From NCBI GenBank assembly GCA_964602445.1, contig CAZRQV010000007.1:1-64000 (forward strand): a stretch of DNA of 64,000 nt, given 5' to 3'. This document shows, in pieces, positions 7,858-16,738 of this stretch. The notes under the pieces were generated by a model. The model was not told where the DNA came from. It ran no database searches and worked only from the letters and a program-made list of their open reading frames with translations. Made by a program: the position numbers and the translations under genes. This DNA is from HGM12587 sp964602445. GTDB taxonomy: Bacteria > Bacillota > Clostridia > Lachnospirales > Lachnospiraceae. Every line of letters starts with the position of its first letter. The first letter of the stretch is position 1.

Positions 7858-8742
7858 ATGAGTTTTTTAGGTTATTTGATCAATGGTATCAGCCTTGGCA
7901 GTGTTTACGCGATCATCGCATTGGGATATACGATGGTATATGGAATCGCAAAAATGTTAAACTTTGCCCATGGTGATGTCATTATGATTGGTGCATATGT
8001 CATTTATATAATGATGGCATCTTTAGGACTGCATCCGATTGTGGCAATTTTAGCCGCTATGGTTGTCTGTACGATCTTGGGAATTACCATCGAAAAGATC
8101 GCATACAGACCGCTTCGTAATGCGGGATCTTCACTGGCAGTTCTGATTACTGCGATTGGTGTCAGCTATCTGCTGCAGAATATTGCGTTATTAGTGTTTG
8201 GCGCAGATACTAAAGTGTTTAAATCCGTTGTTTCACTGGGAACGCTGTCAATTGCCGGCGGCCAGCTGATTATTTCCGGGGAAACAATCGTGACGATCAT
8301 TGCCTGTGTTGTGATCATGATCGGATTGACGGCATTCGTTAATTATACGAAACCGGGGCGTGCCATGGTGGCTGTATCGGAAGACAGAGGTGCTGCGTTG
8401 TTAATGGGAATCAATGTTAATGGAACGATTGCTCTGACCTTTGCAATTGGTTCCGGTCTTGCAGCGGTTGCAGGTGCACTGCTCTGTTCTGCATATCCTT
8501 CTTTGAGCCCGTATGTAGGATCAATGCCGGGGATCAAAGCTTTCGTAGCAGCAGTATTGGGTGGAATCGGCTCTATTCCGGGAGCAATGATCGGCGGAAT
8601 TTTACTTGGAGTGATCGAAAATCTTTCTAAGGCATACATATCTTCTCAATTATCAGATGCCATTGTATTTGCGGTACTGATCGTTGTGTTATTAGTGAGA
8701 CCTACCGGTATTCTCGGTAAAAATATTCAGGAGAAAGTGTAG
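7858..8742 (+). CDS. livH: branched-chain amino-acid-type ABC transporter permease (LivH)
   Basis: This is the first of two inner-membrane permeases (294 residues, about eight hydrophobic segments) of the importer. It begins SFLGYLINGISLGSVYAIIALGYTMVYG and contains MLNFAHGDVIMIGAY, the hallmark N-terminal region of LivH/UrtB permeases, and the EAA-type cytoplasmic loop ends at GGIGSIPGAMIGG near residues 238-250. AAGAGGTGTT precedes the ATG. It abuts livM with no gap, and the whole block livHMGF is clearly one operon. It could serve another amino acid or amide depending on the receptor. Confidence 0.92.
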   Translation: MSFLGYLINGISLGSVYAIIALGYTMVYGIAKMLNFAHGDVIMIGAYVIYIMMASLGLHPIVAILAAMVVCTILGITIEKIAYRPLRNAGSSLAVLITAIGVSYLLQNIALLVFGADTKVFKSVVSLGTLSIAGGQLIISGETIVTIIACVVIMIGLTAFVNYTKPGRAMVAVSEDRGAALLMGINVNGTIALTFAIGSGLAAVAGALLCSAYPSLSPYVGSMPGIKAFVAAVLGGIGSIPGAMIGGILLGVIENLSKAYISSQLSDAIVFAVLIVVLLVRPTGILGKNIQEKV

Positions 8743-9825
8743 GTGCAGATGATGAGAAAATTGAAATTAGAAAAAAACACAAAAAATTCCTTGATTACTT
8801 ATGGAATGGTTATTTTAGCATATATTATCATGCAGTCGCTGTCTGTTTCTGGAAATCTTTCCAGTCTGTTAAATGGACTTTTGGTTCCGCTGTGTGTGTA
8901 TTCTATTATGGCGGTATCTTTAAATCTGACGGTTGGGATTTTGGGAGAACTGAGTCTGGGGCATGCCGGTTTTATGTGTATCGGTGCATTTGTCGGTGCC
9001 TTCTTTTCTAAATGTACGGTAGGCTCTATGCCGGACGGAATTAGATTTTTCCTGGCAATTCTGATCGGTGCCGTCATCGCAGGACTGTTCGGACTGCTCA
9101 TCGGTGTTCCGGTTCTTCGTTTAAAAGGAGATTATCTTGCCATTGTTACTCTTGGATTTGGTGAGATTGTAAAAAACCTTGTCAATGCATTTTATATTGG
9201 CCGTGACAGCCACGGATTTCATTTCTCTATGAAAGATGCTCTTTCTCTTGGAATGGAAGCAGACGGTGAAGTGATCATCAAAGGTGCACAGGGAATTACA
9301 AGAACACCGCAGGATTCTACATTTACGGTAGGAATCATCCTGCTTTTAATCACATTAGTGATTGTTTTAAACTTTATTAATTCCAGATCCGGACGTGCGG
9401 TAATGGCAATTCGTGATAACCGTATCGCAGCAGAATCTGTGGGAATCAATATTACAAAATATAAATTGATGGCATTTAGTATTTCAGCTGCACTTGCAGG
9501 ATCTGCCGGTGTGCTTTATGCACATAACCTGACTACATTGACGGCACTGCCGAAAAATTTTGGTTATAACCAGTCCATCATGATTCTGATCTATGTAGTA
9601 CTTGGCGGAATCGGAAATATCCGTGGTTCTGTGATTGGTGCGGTGATACTGACACTGCTTCCGGAGATGATCCGTGAGCTTGGAAATTATCGTATGCTGG
9701 TATATGCCATTGTTCTGATTGTAATGATGCTCTTTACATGGGCACCGAAAGCGAAAGAATTGCGTGAAAAATATTCACCAAAGAGACTGATGGCAGCAGC
9801 AAAAGCAAAAAAGGAGGGCAAATAA
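8743..9825 (+). CDS. livM: branched-chain amino-acid-type ABC transporter permease (LivM)
   Basis: This is the second permease (360 residues), pairing with LivH to form the transmembrane channel. Visible LivM-type blocks are SLNLTVGILGELSLGHAGFM, the LKGDYLAIVTLGFGEIV segment and the coupling loop GGIGNIRGSVIGA near the C-terminus. The frame directly follows the livH stop. A start at GTG 8743 or at the ATG at 8749/8752 is possible; AGGAGAAAG lies upstream of both. Length and order fit the family with no truncation. Confidence 0.9.
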   Translation: MQMMRKLKLEKNTKNSLITYGMVILAYIIMQSLSVSGNLSSLLNGLLVPLCVYSIMAVSLNLTVGILGELSLGHAGFMCIGAFVGAFFSKCTVGSMPDGIRFFLAILIGAVIAGLFGLLIGVPVLRLKGDYLAIVTLGFGEIVKNLVNAFYIGRDSHGFHFSMKDALSLGMEADGEVIIKGAQGITRTPQDSTFTVGIILLLITLVIVLNFINSRSGRAVMAIRDNRIAAESVGINITKYKLMAFSISAALAGSAGVLYAHNLTTLTALPKNFGYNQSIMILIYVVLGGIGNIRGSVIGAVILTLLPEMIRELGNYRMLVYAIVLIVMMLFTWAPKAKELREKYSPKRLMAAAKAKKEGK

Positions 9826-9826
9826 G

Positions 9827-10585
9827 ATGGCAATGTTAGAAGTACAGGGCTTGGGTATCTCCTTTGGAGGCTTACGTGCCGTAGACGGATTTGAATTAAA
9901 GATTGAAAAAGGTCAGTTGTATGGTCTCATTGGTCCGAATGGTGCCGGAAAAACAACGGTATTTAACCTTTTGACAGGGGTATATAAACCAAACAGCGGT
10001 CGTGTGACGCTGGATGGTCAAAACATTACAGGAAAAAGCACCATCGAGATCAACAAAGCGGGAATTGCAAGAACTTTTCAGAATATTCGTCTGTTCCCGA
10101 AATTAACAGTTCTGGACAATGTAAAATCAGGACTTCATAATGAATATTCCTATTCGACCATCGAAGGAATTCTTCGTTTGCCGAAATACCATAAAGTAGA
10201 AAAGGCAATGAATGAAAAAGCAATGGAGCTTTTGAAAGTGTTTGATCTGGACAGCTATGCAGATGTGTTGGCAGCCAATTTACCATATGGAAAACAGCGT
10301 AAGCTGGAAATTGCCAGAGCGTTGGCAACCAATCCGAAACTGCTGCTCTTAGACGAACCGGCTGCTGGTATGAATCCAAATGAAACACAGGAGCTGATGG
10401 ATACCATCCGCTTCGTAAGAGACCATTTTGATATGACGATCCTTCTTATCGAGCATGATATGCGTCTTGTATCCGGAATCTGTGAAGAACTGACGGTGTT
10501 GAACTTCGGTCAGGTTCTTCGTCAGGGGAAAACAAGTGATGTATTAAATGATCCTCAGGTCATTACAGCATATCTGGGAGAATAG
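9827..10585 (+). CDS. livG: branched-chain amino-acid-type ABC transporter ATPase (LivG)
   Basis: This ATPase (252 residues) powers the importer on the cytoplasmic side together with LivF. Walker A is GPNGAGKT (about residues 36-43), the ABC signature occupies LPYGKQRKLEIARAL, where the usual LSxGxQ is replaced by LPYGKQ as is common in LivG, Walker B is LLLLDEPAAG, and the switch His is in LLIEHDM. The long insertion between Walker A and the signature is typical of LivG. The ATG is one base after the livM stop, with AGGAGGGCAAATAAG inside livM as the ribosome site. Confidence 0.93.
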   Translation: MAMLEVQGLGISFGGLRAVDGFELKIEKGQLYGLIGPNGAGKTTVFNLLTGVYKPNSGRVTLDGQNITGKSTIEINKAGIARTFQNIRLFPKLTVLDNVKSGLHNEYSYSTIEGILRLPKYHKVEKAMNEKAMELLKVFDLDSYADVLAANLPYGKQRKLEIARALATNPKLLLLDEPAAGMNPNETQELMDTIRFVRDHFDMTILLIEHDMRLVSGICEELTVLNFGQVLRQGKTSDVLNDPQVITAYLGE

Positions 10586-10598
10586 GAGGTAAATTCAA

Positions 10599-11309
10599 AT
10601 GGCAATGTTAGAAGTAAAAGATTTACAGGTTTATTATGGAATGATCCAGGCCATCAAAGGAATTTCCTTCGAGGTAAATCAGGGAGAAGTAATCGCACTG
10701 ATCGGTGCCAATGGTGCTGGAAAAACAACAATCCTGCATACGGTAACCGGTCTTCTGGCACCGAAAGCAGGAAGTATTGTGTTTGAAGGTCAGGATATTT
10801 CTAAAATTCCTGCACATAAGATTGTATCCATGGGAATGGCTCATGTGCCGGAAGGACGTCGTGTATTTGCACAGCTTTCCGTATATGACAACTTGAAAAT
10901 GGGTGCGTATACAAGAAAAGATAAGAACGAGATTGAAGAATCGCTGGAAATGGTATATAAACGTTTTCCAAGACTGGAAGAACGTAAAAATCAGATGGCC
11001 GGAACACTTTCCGGCGGAGAACAGCAGATGCTGGCCATGGGACGTGCTCTGATGAGCAAGCCAAAGATCATTCTGATGGATGAACCGTCCATGGGTCTTT
11101 CTCCAATCTTTGTAAACGAGATCTTTGATATTATTCAGGAAGTCAGTGCCAGCGGTACAACGGTTCTTCTGGTAGAGCAGAATGCAAAGAAAGCACTTTC
11201 TATTGCAGACAGAGCTTATGTACTGGAAACAGGTACCATTGCGCTGGAAGGGGATGCAAAGATCCTGATGAACGATGATTCAATTAAAAAAGCATATTTA
11301 GGGGAATAA
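10599..11309 (+). CDS. livF: branched-chain amino-acid-type ABC transporter ATPase (LivF)
   Basis: This is the second ATPase (236 residues) of the importer. Walker A is GANGAGKT, the Q-loop region is FEGQDISKIPAHKIV, the signature is LSGGEQQMLAMGRAL and Walker B is IILMDEPSMGLSP, with the switch histidine position taken by Gln in LLVEQNAKKAL, as usual in LivF. The gene starts with the same MAMLEV residues as livG, reflecting ancient duplication. It lies 13 bases after livG with a GGAGG site. Confidence 0.93.
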   Translation: MAMLEVKDLQVYYGMIQAIKGISFEVNQGEVIALIGANGAGKTTILHTVTGLLAPKAGSIVFEGQDISKIPAHKIVSMGMAHVPEGRRVFAQLSVYDNLKMGAYTRKDKNEIEESLEMVYKRFPRLEERKNQMAGTLSGGEQQMLAMGRALMSKPKIILMDEPSMGLSPIFVNEIFDIIQEVSASGTTVLLVEQNAKKALSIADRAYVLETGTIALEGDAKILMNDDSIKKAYLGE

Positions 11310-11322
11310 GGGGGCAAAACCG

Positions 11323-11970
11323 ATGAAGCATTTAGTCATTACGATCGCCAGACATTTTGGAAGCGGCGGAAGAACCGTAGGAATGATGCTTGCCAATGAA
11401 CTGGGAATTCACTGTTATGACAGAGAAATCTTAAGAATGGCATCTGACGCCAGCGGGATTAATGAGGCACTGTTTGAAAAGGCAGATGAAAGATTAAAGA
11501 GCAATCTTTTAAGAATCAGCAGTAAGATTTATAAAGGTCAGCTGATCACTCCGGACAAAGATGATTTTGTTTCCAATGATAATCTTTTTAACTATCAGGC
11601 AAAGGTGATTAAAGAGCTTGCTGATTCAGAATCCTGTATTATCGTAGGACGCTGTGCGGATTTTGTATTGAAAGATCATAAGGATGTGTCACGTATTTAT
11701 GTATATGCAGATCCACAGTTCTGCCTGGAACGTTCGAAAGAATTCCTTGGTATGTACGATGATGACAAAGAAGTAATGAAACATATTGAAAAAACAGATA
11801 AATTCCGGGGAGATTACTATAAATATTATACGGGAAAAAGCTGGGATGATGCCAGAAATTATGACCTGTGTTTAAATAGTGGTGTTCTGGGATTCGAAAA
11901 AACGGTAGAAGAGATCAAAGCGTATCTGAAAGTACGTTTTGGAGAAGATGTATTCGAAAACCTTAAATAA
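11323..11970 (+). CDS. cytidylate kinase-like family protein
   Basis: The 215-residue product is a P-loop NMP-kinase-fold protein of the cytidylate-kinase-like group (Cytidylate_kin2). The N-terminus VITIARHFGSGGRTVGMMLA is the characteristic variant P-loop, followed by CYDREILRMAS and the CIIVGRCADFVL segment. True CMP kinase (Cmk) has a different GPxGSGKST loop, so the substrate is unknown. It starts 13 bases after livF with GGGGGC before the ATG and ends just before a terminator, so it is the last gene of the transporter operon. Why a nucleotide-kinase-like protein is co-transcribed with an importer is unclear. Confidence 0.8.
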   Translation: MKHLVITIARHFGSGGRTVGMMLANELGIHCYDREILRMASDASGINEALFEKADERLKSNLLRISSKIYKGQLITPDKDDFVSNDNLFNYQAKVIKELADSESCIIVGRCADFVLKDHKDVSRIYVYADPQFCLERSKEFLGMYDDDKEVMKHIEKTDKFRGDYYKYYTGKSWDDARNYDLCLNSGVLGFEKTVEEIKAYLKVRFGEDVFENLK

Positions 11971-11980
11971 TCAGAAATCA

Positions 11981-12007
11981 GAGAGCCCACGGCATGTGGG
12001 CTCTTTT
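11981..12007 (+). terminator. rho-independent terminator of the transporter operon
   Basis: AGAGCCCAC (11982-11990) pairs with GTGGGCTCT (11996-12003 and beyond) and is followed by TTTTT. Confidence 0.85.
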
Positions 12008-12090
12008 TGAAAGAATCAGTGTTCTCACAAAAGAGCAGTTTTGTTTATGGAAGAACACACATTTGTAAATGTAAATATGGAGGGAAAATT

Positions 12091-13365
12091 ATGCTCATTA
12101 AAAACGGTTTACTCATAGATCCTGTGAAAGAAGAAATTTATCGTGCAGATCTTCGAATTGCAAAAGGGAAAATTGCGGAAATCGCAGAATCTCTGATTGC
12201 AGCAGAAGGCGAAGAAATTCTGGATGCAAAGGGCAAATATGTAGCGCCGGGATTGATCGATGGACACGTACATTTCCGTGATCCGGGTCTGACCTATAAA
12301 GAAGATATTCATACGGGTGCATTGTCGGCAGCAGCAGGAGGATTTACCACTGTAATCTGTATGGCAAATACGAAACCGGTGGTGGATCAGGCAGAAACAT
12401 TGAATAACATTTTAGAAAAAGCAAAAAGCGAAAAGATTCACGTACTTCAGGCAGGAGCAATTTCGGTTGGTTTTGAAGGAAAGGAACTGACAGATTTTGA
12501 AGCACTTCTTGCTAATGGTGCAACCGGATTGACGGATGATGGAATTCCTTTAAAAGAAGAAGCATTTGTCAGAAAAGCAATGGAAAAGGCAAAGGCGTTG
12601 GATACCGTGTTAAGTTTTCATGAAGAAGATCCGGCATTGATTACCAATAACGGAGTAAATCGCGGAAAAGCCAGTGAATTTTATGGAATTGGAGGTTCTC
12701 CGAAAGAAGCGGAGATTTCCATGGTGGAACGAGACTGTAAACTTGCAATGGAAACCGGAGCAAAGATCAATATTCAGCATATTAGTTCCAAAGAAGCAGT
12801 GGATCTGGTCAGAAAAGCGAAAGCAGCAGGTGCAAATGTATATGCGGAAGCCACACCTCATCATTTTACATTGACAGAAGAAGCGTGTATCCGTTACGGG
12901 ACACTGGCAAAAATGAATCCGCCTCTTCGTACAGAAGAAGACCGGATGGCTATTATCGAAGGTCTTCAGGATGGCACGATTGATATGATCGCAACAGATC
13001 ATGCGCCTCACAGCAGGGAAGAAAAGGAAAAATCTATCACAGAGGCACCGAGCGGAATCATCGGATTGGAAACTTCTCTTGCCCTTGGAATTACCAGCCT
13101 TGTAAAAACAGGAAAATTAAGTCTGGTGGAATTGATCAAAAAAATGTCCCTAAATCCTGCCCGGATCTATGGACTGGATAAAGGAACATTAAATATCGGA
13201 AAAGATGCGGATCTGGTTGTATTTGATCCGGAAAAAATGTGGATTCCAAAGGAATATTTCTCCAAAGCTTCCAATACCCCTTTTACAGGAATGGAATTGT
13301 ATGGAGAAGTAGATGCTACCATTTGCGCAGGAAAAGTTGTATTTAACAAACCGGTTTTTTCATAA
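12091..13365 (+). CDS. pyrC: dihydroorotase, class I
   Basis: Dihydroorotase interconverts N-carbamoyl-L-aspartate and L-dihydroorotate in de novo pyrimidine synthesis in the cytoplasm. The 424-residue product shows the metal-binding DGHVHFRDPG, TDDG (the Asp used in place of carboxylated Lys in class I enzymes), QHISSKEAV, and the catalytic ATDHAPHS motif. The frame opens at 12007, but GGAGGG at 12079-12084 fixes the ATG at 12091, where the family N-terminus LIKNGLLIDP begins. It stands apart from other pyr genes. Its last 23 bases overlap the convergent regulator gene. Confidence 0.93.
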   Translation: MLIKNGLLIDPVKEEIYRADLRIAKGKIAEIAESLIAAEGEEILDAKGKYVAPGLIDGHVHFRDPGLTYKEDIHTGALSAAAGGFTTVICMANTKPVVDQAETLNNILEKAKSEKIHVLQAGAISVGFEGKELTDFEALLANGATGLTDDGIPLKEEAFVRKAMEKAKALDTVLSFHEEDPALITNNGVNRGKASEFYGIGGSPKEAEISMVERDCKLAMETGAKINIQHISSKEAVDLVRKAKAAGANVYAEATPHHFTLTEEACIRYGTLAKMNPPLRTEEDRMAIIEGLQDGTIDMIATDHAPHSREEKEKSITEAPSGIIGLETSLALGITSLVKTGKLSLVELIKKMSLNPARIYGLDKGTLNIGKDADLVVFDPEKMWIPKEYFSKASNTPFTGMELYGEVDATICAGKVVFNKPVFS

Positions 13366-13741
13366 AATCTATAAATGTCTGACAAGCATTTTGCTGTTCC
13401 GGAGAAAGAGAGACAAAATCATTTACGGTTCGGGCTTGTTTTGCCGTTAAAGGAATACTGACATCGAAATCTGTAACGCCGCGATAGAGCGTGCCGTAAT
13501 GATTGCTTTCTTCAATCTGTCCAGTGAAACGGTAATTGACCAATGTATCTAAAGTAATATTGTAAAATTGTGCAATTTTACGCATGGTTTCTATGTCAGG
13601 TGTCCGTTTATTATTTTCATAATTGGAGTAAGCCTGACTTGTAATATTCAAATAATTACTGATCTCTTTTTGTTTATAATCGTGATAGATACGGAGTTCA
13701 CGCAGAACTTCTCCATACGTTAATTTAAAGATTTCTGACAT
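13343..13741 (-). CDS. XRE-family helix-turn-helix regulator
   Basis: The product of 132 residues has an N-terminal XRE/Cro-type helix-turn-helix (about residues 8-62): LRELRIYHDYKQKEISNYLN, then SQAYSNYENNKRTPDIETMRKIA. The C-terminal 70 residues have no recognised domain but include LSPEQQNACQTFIDFMKK, a pattern seen in small XRE proteins of Lachnospiraceae. GAGGTG lies 6 bases before the ATG at 13741; an upstream GTG at 13750 has no ribosome site. It converges on pyrC and overlaps its 3' end. The 243 bases upstream, towards the penicillin-binding protein, hold no gene; direct targets are unknown. Confidence 0.8.
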   Translation of the reverse strand: MSEIFKLTYGEVLRELRIYHDYKQKEISNYLNITSQAYSNYENNKRTPDIETMRKIAQFYNITLDTLVNYRFTGQIEESNHYGTLYRGVTDFDVSIPLTAKQARTVNDFVSLSPEQQNACQTFIDFMKKPVC

Positions 13742-13984
13742 AAGAAACACCTCGTTTGTGATGAGAAGTATTATAAACGGTTTGTGTGATTTTATGAGAA
13801 AATAGAAACGTAATGAAAATAATGAAATATTTATGAAACAATCTGTTTCATAAATTGCGGAAAAGAATTTGAAAACGAGAGGAATTTGATAAAAGTTTCA
13901 GAAAAGAGCGGAAGAGAATCAGGGTTCTTCGGTTGACGGAATCAGGTGATTGTTAGATAATAAAAGACAGAAAAAGGAGCGGAT

Positions 13985-15955
13985 ATGGAACGAGATAGGA
14001 AAAAAAAGAAACAGAAAAGAGATCATTCTTTTTATATGATTCAAGGACTGATTCTGATTGCTTTTCTTTTAATTGCTGTGCTGTTTGTGAAAAGTGATTA
14101 TGCATCGGGAATTTTTTCATTAAGAAAGGAAGCTATCGAAGCTGTACAAAATTCTACGATCGAAACGCTGCAGGGACAGCGGGTCGGCACGATCTATGAT
14201 GCAGAAGGCGGAGTGATCACAGAACTGAAAAATGAAAGGAATATTCGTTATCTTACCTTTGAGGAGATTCCGGAAGAAGTGAAGGATGCGTTTATCAGTA
14301 TCGAAGATAAACGTTTTTATCAGCATAATGGAGTGGATTTTTTTGCACTGACCAGAGCAGTAACGAAATTAGTAAATAAAAATGCCATTACCCAGGGAGG
14401 AAGCACCATTACCCAGCAGCTTGCAAGAAACGTATTTCTTACCCACGAAGTCAGCTGGCAGCGTAAGGTAAAAGAGATGTTTATTGCATGGGAACTGGAG
14501 AAAGAATATTCCAAGGATCAGATTTTGGAATTTTATGTAAATAATATTTTTTATGCCAATAACTGTTATGGCATTGAAGCGGCAAGTCAGAAATATTTTG
14601 GAAAAACGATCAGTGACTGCAGCCTTTCAGAAATAGCATTTTTATGTGCTGTTCCAAACAGTCCAAGCCGTATGGATCCGTTGAAACATAAGGAAAATAC
14701 GTTGGAAAGAAGAAATGTGATCCTTGAGGCAATGTATGACAATGATAAGATCACAAAAAAGGAATATGAAACGGCCCTGGCAGAAGTGATCACGGTAGAC
14801 AGTCACAGTGTTGTCTATGAATCGTCCTGGGCGAGATCGTATGCGATTCATTGCGTGGTAGAAGAAATGATGGCGGCAAGTGGCTTTGAATTTCTGTATG
14901 ATTTTGCGCAGGTAACTGAAAAAGAAGATTACGAAGAGCGTTACGAACAGTCTTTTGCAAGTTTCAGAGAGCAGTTGTTTGAATCCGGATATCAAATCTA
15001 TACTTCGATCGAACCGCAGCAGCAGGATGCACTGCAGCAGGCGATAGATGTGAAACTGGAAGAATATAACACGAAAAATACAAACGGAAGCTATGCATTG
15101 CAGTGTTCTGCAGTATGTATCGATAATGAAACAGGAAAAGTGACTGCAATCGTAGGAGGAAGAAGCCAGGAAGATATTTCTTATGATTATAATAGGGCTT
15201 ATTTAAGTTCCAGACCGCCGGGAAGTGCGATTAAACCGTTGGTGGTTTATACACCGCTGTTAGAGCGTGGTTATACAGCAGATTCTATTGTAGTGGATCA
15301 GAAAACTTCCGGAGGTCCGAAAAACGCCAATGGGCAGTATTCCGGTTCTATGACCTTGAGAAGAGCGGTAGAAATTTCTAAAAATACAGTAGCATGGGAC
15401 AAATTTAATGAACTTGGGGCAGAAACTGCGATGCAGTATCTTCTGGATTTGAAATTTACGGATATTATGCCTCAGGATTATACAGGTTCTTCTGCTCTGG
15501 GCGGATTTACCAAAGGTGCCAGTGCGCTGGAAATGACCGCGGCTTATGCAGCACTGGAAAATAGCGGTGCCTATCGGAAACCGACCTGTATCCTTCGGGT
15601 AGAGGATTCCTACGGAAATGTGATCTTTGAATCGGAAGCAGAATCACGTCAGGTGTATACGGCAGAAGCAGCAGATGCAATGACAGAAATTCTGGAAGGT
15701 GTAATGACACGGGGAACTGCATCAGGTCTTGGAGTCAGTGGGATGCCGTCTGCAGGAAAAACCGGAACTACCAATGAAAATAAAGATGGCTGGTTTGTAG
15801 GATATACGCCATATTATACGACCGGAATCTGGGTTGGGTATGATACACCAAGATGGCTGAAAGGTCTGACCGGAAGTGCTTATCCGGCACAGATCTGGAA
15901 TACCTATATGGAAGAAATCCATACCGGACTGACGGCGAAAAATTTCGGAGAGTAA
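13985..15955 (+). CDS. class A penicillin-binding protein (GT51 + transpeptidase)
   Basis: This bifunctional enzyme of 656 residues polymerises and crosslinks peptidoglycan at the outer face of the membrane. After a basic cytoplasmic tail, a transmembrane helix covers about residues 18-36. The GT51 domain shows EDKRFYQHNGVD with catalytic E107 and GGSTITQQLARN. The transpeptidase has nucleophile S414 in SAIK (SxxK), an SKN motif at about 460, and KTGTT near residue 594. The C-terminus lacks the long disordered tail of many Firmicute PBP1 proteins. AAAAAGGAGCGGAT gives the ribosome site. It is followed with a one-base gap by endonuclease III. Confidence 0.93.
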   Translation: MERDRKKKKQKRDHSFYMIQGLILIAFLLIAVLFVKSDYASGIFSLRKEAIEAVQNSTIETLQGQRVGTIYDAEGGVITELKNERNIRYLTFEEIPEEVKDAFISIEDKRFYQHNGVDFFALTRAVTKLVNKNAITQGGSTITQQLARNVFLTHEVSWQRKVKEMFIAWELEKEYSKDQILEFYVNNIFYANNCYGIEAASQKYFGKTISDCSLSEIAFLCAVPNSPSRMDPLKHKENTLERRNVILEAMYDNDKITKKEYETALAEVITVDSHSVVYESSWARSYAIHCVVEEMMAASGFEFLYDFAQVTEKEDYEERYEQSFASFREQLFESGYQIYTSIEPQQQDALQQAIDVKLEEYNTKNTNGSYALQCSAVCIDNETGKVTAIVGGRSQEDISYDYNRAYLSSRPPGSAIKPLVVYTPLLERGYTADSIVVDQKTSGGPKNANGQYSGSMTLRRAVEISKNTVAWDKFNELGAETAMQYLLDLKFTDIMPQDYTGSSALGGFTKGASALEMTAAYAALENSGAYRKPTCILRVEDSYGNVIFESEAESRQVYTAEAADAMTEILEGVMTRGTASGLGVSGMPSAGKTGTTNENKDGWFVGYTPYYTTGIWVGYDTPRWLKGLTGSAYPAQIWNTYMEEIHTGLTAKNFGE

Positions 15956-15956
15956 G

Positions 15957-16592
15957 ATGAATAAAAAAGAACAGGCATTAGAGATTATTAAAAGATTAAA
16001 AAAAGAATATCCTGATGCAGGATGTACTCTGGATTATGATGATGCGTGGAAGCTGTTGGTCAGTGTCCGTCTGGCAGCTCAGTGTACGGATGCCAGAGTT
16101 AATGTGGTCGTACAGGATCTGTATGCAGCGTTCCCGACGATGGAAACGTTGGCGGGAGCTAAGGTGGATGAAATCGAAAAAATCGTACGTCCCTGTGGAT
16201 TAGGGAAGAGCAAAGCGAGAGATATCAGCGGATGCATGAAAATGTTGGTTGAGGAATACGGCGGCAAAGTACCGGATGATTTCGAAGCATTATTGAAACT
16301 GCCGGGTGTAGGAAGAAAAAGTGCAAATCTGATCATGGGAGATGTTTTTGGAAAGCCTGCGATCGTTACTGATACTCATTGTATCCGTCTGACCAATCGC
16401 ATGGGTCTGGTGGACGGCATTAAGGAGCCTAAGAAAGTGGAAATGGCTTTGTGGAAGATCATACCGCCGGAGGAAGGCAGCGATTTCTGCCATCGTCTGG
16501 TATATCACGGAAGAGATGTCTGTACGGCAAGAACGAAACCCTATTGTGACCGATGCTGTCTGGAAGAAATTTGCCCCAAAATAGGCGTATAG
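15957..16592 (+). CDS. nth: endonuclease III (DNA glycosylase/AP lyase)
   Basis: Endonuclease III removes oxidised pyrimidines in base-excision repair. The 211-residue product shows the helix-hairpin-helix LPGVGRKSANL with the catalytic Lys, the catalytic Asp in VTDTHCIRL, and four C-terminal cysteines for a [4Fe-4S] cluster. The first cysteine spacing is C-x7-C-x2-C-x5-C, one residue longer than the x6 of E. coli Nth. The ATG follows the penicillin-binding-protein stop after one base, and its ribosome site (GGAGAG) lies inside that gene, so the two are co-transcribed. Confidence 0.93.
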   Translation: MNKKEQALEIIKRLKKEYPDAGCTLDYDDAWKLLVSVRLAAQCTDARVNVVVQDLYAAFPTMETLAGAKVDEIEKIVRPCGLGKSKARDISGCMKMLVEEYGGKVPDDFEALLKLPGVGRKSANLIMGDVFGKPAIVTDTHCIRLTNRMGLVDGIKEPKKVEMALWKIIPPEEGSDFCHRLVYHGRDVCTARTKPYCDRCCLEEICPKIGV

Positions 16593-16738
16593 CTGTGGAC
16601 AGAGCAGGGATGTCTCTGATGTGTGCGGAAAAACTTTGCCGGTGCGGGGAGATTCCGTTGACTTTTATATTTAAATTATTTAGAATTGAACTATCAAAAT
16701 AGGGATGTATCCTTTCAAAAAAATAAGGAGTGTTCAGG

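Noticed and set aside
7740..7976. TTG-started plus-strand frame before livH
   Set aside because: It overlaps livH in another frame, has no ribosome site and no conserved features; the region is a transcript leader.
13742..13750. GTG at 13748-13750 as start of the XRE gene
   Set aside because: GAGGTG is correctly spaced only for the ATG at 13741, and part of that site would overlap the GTG itself.
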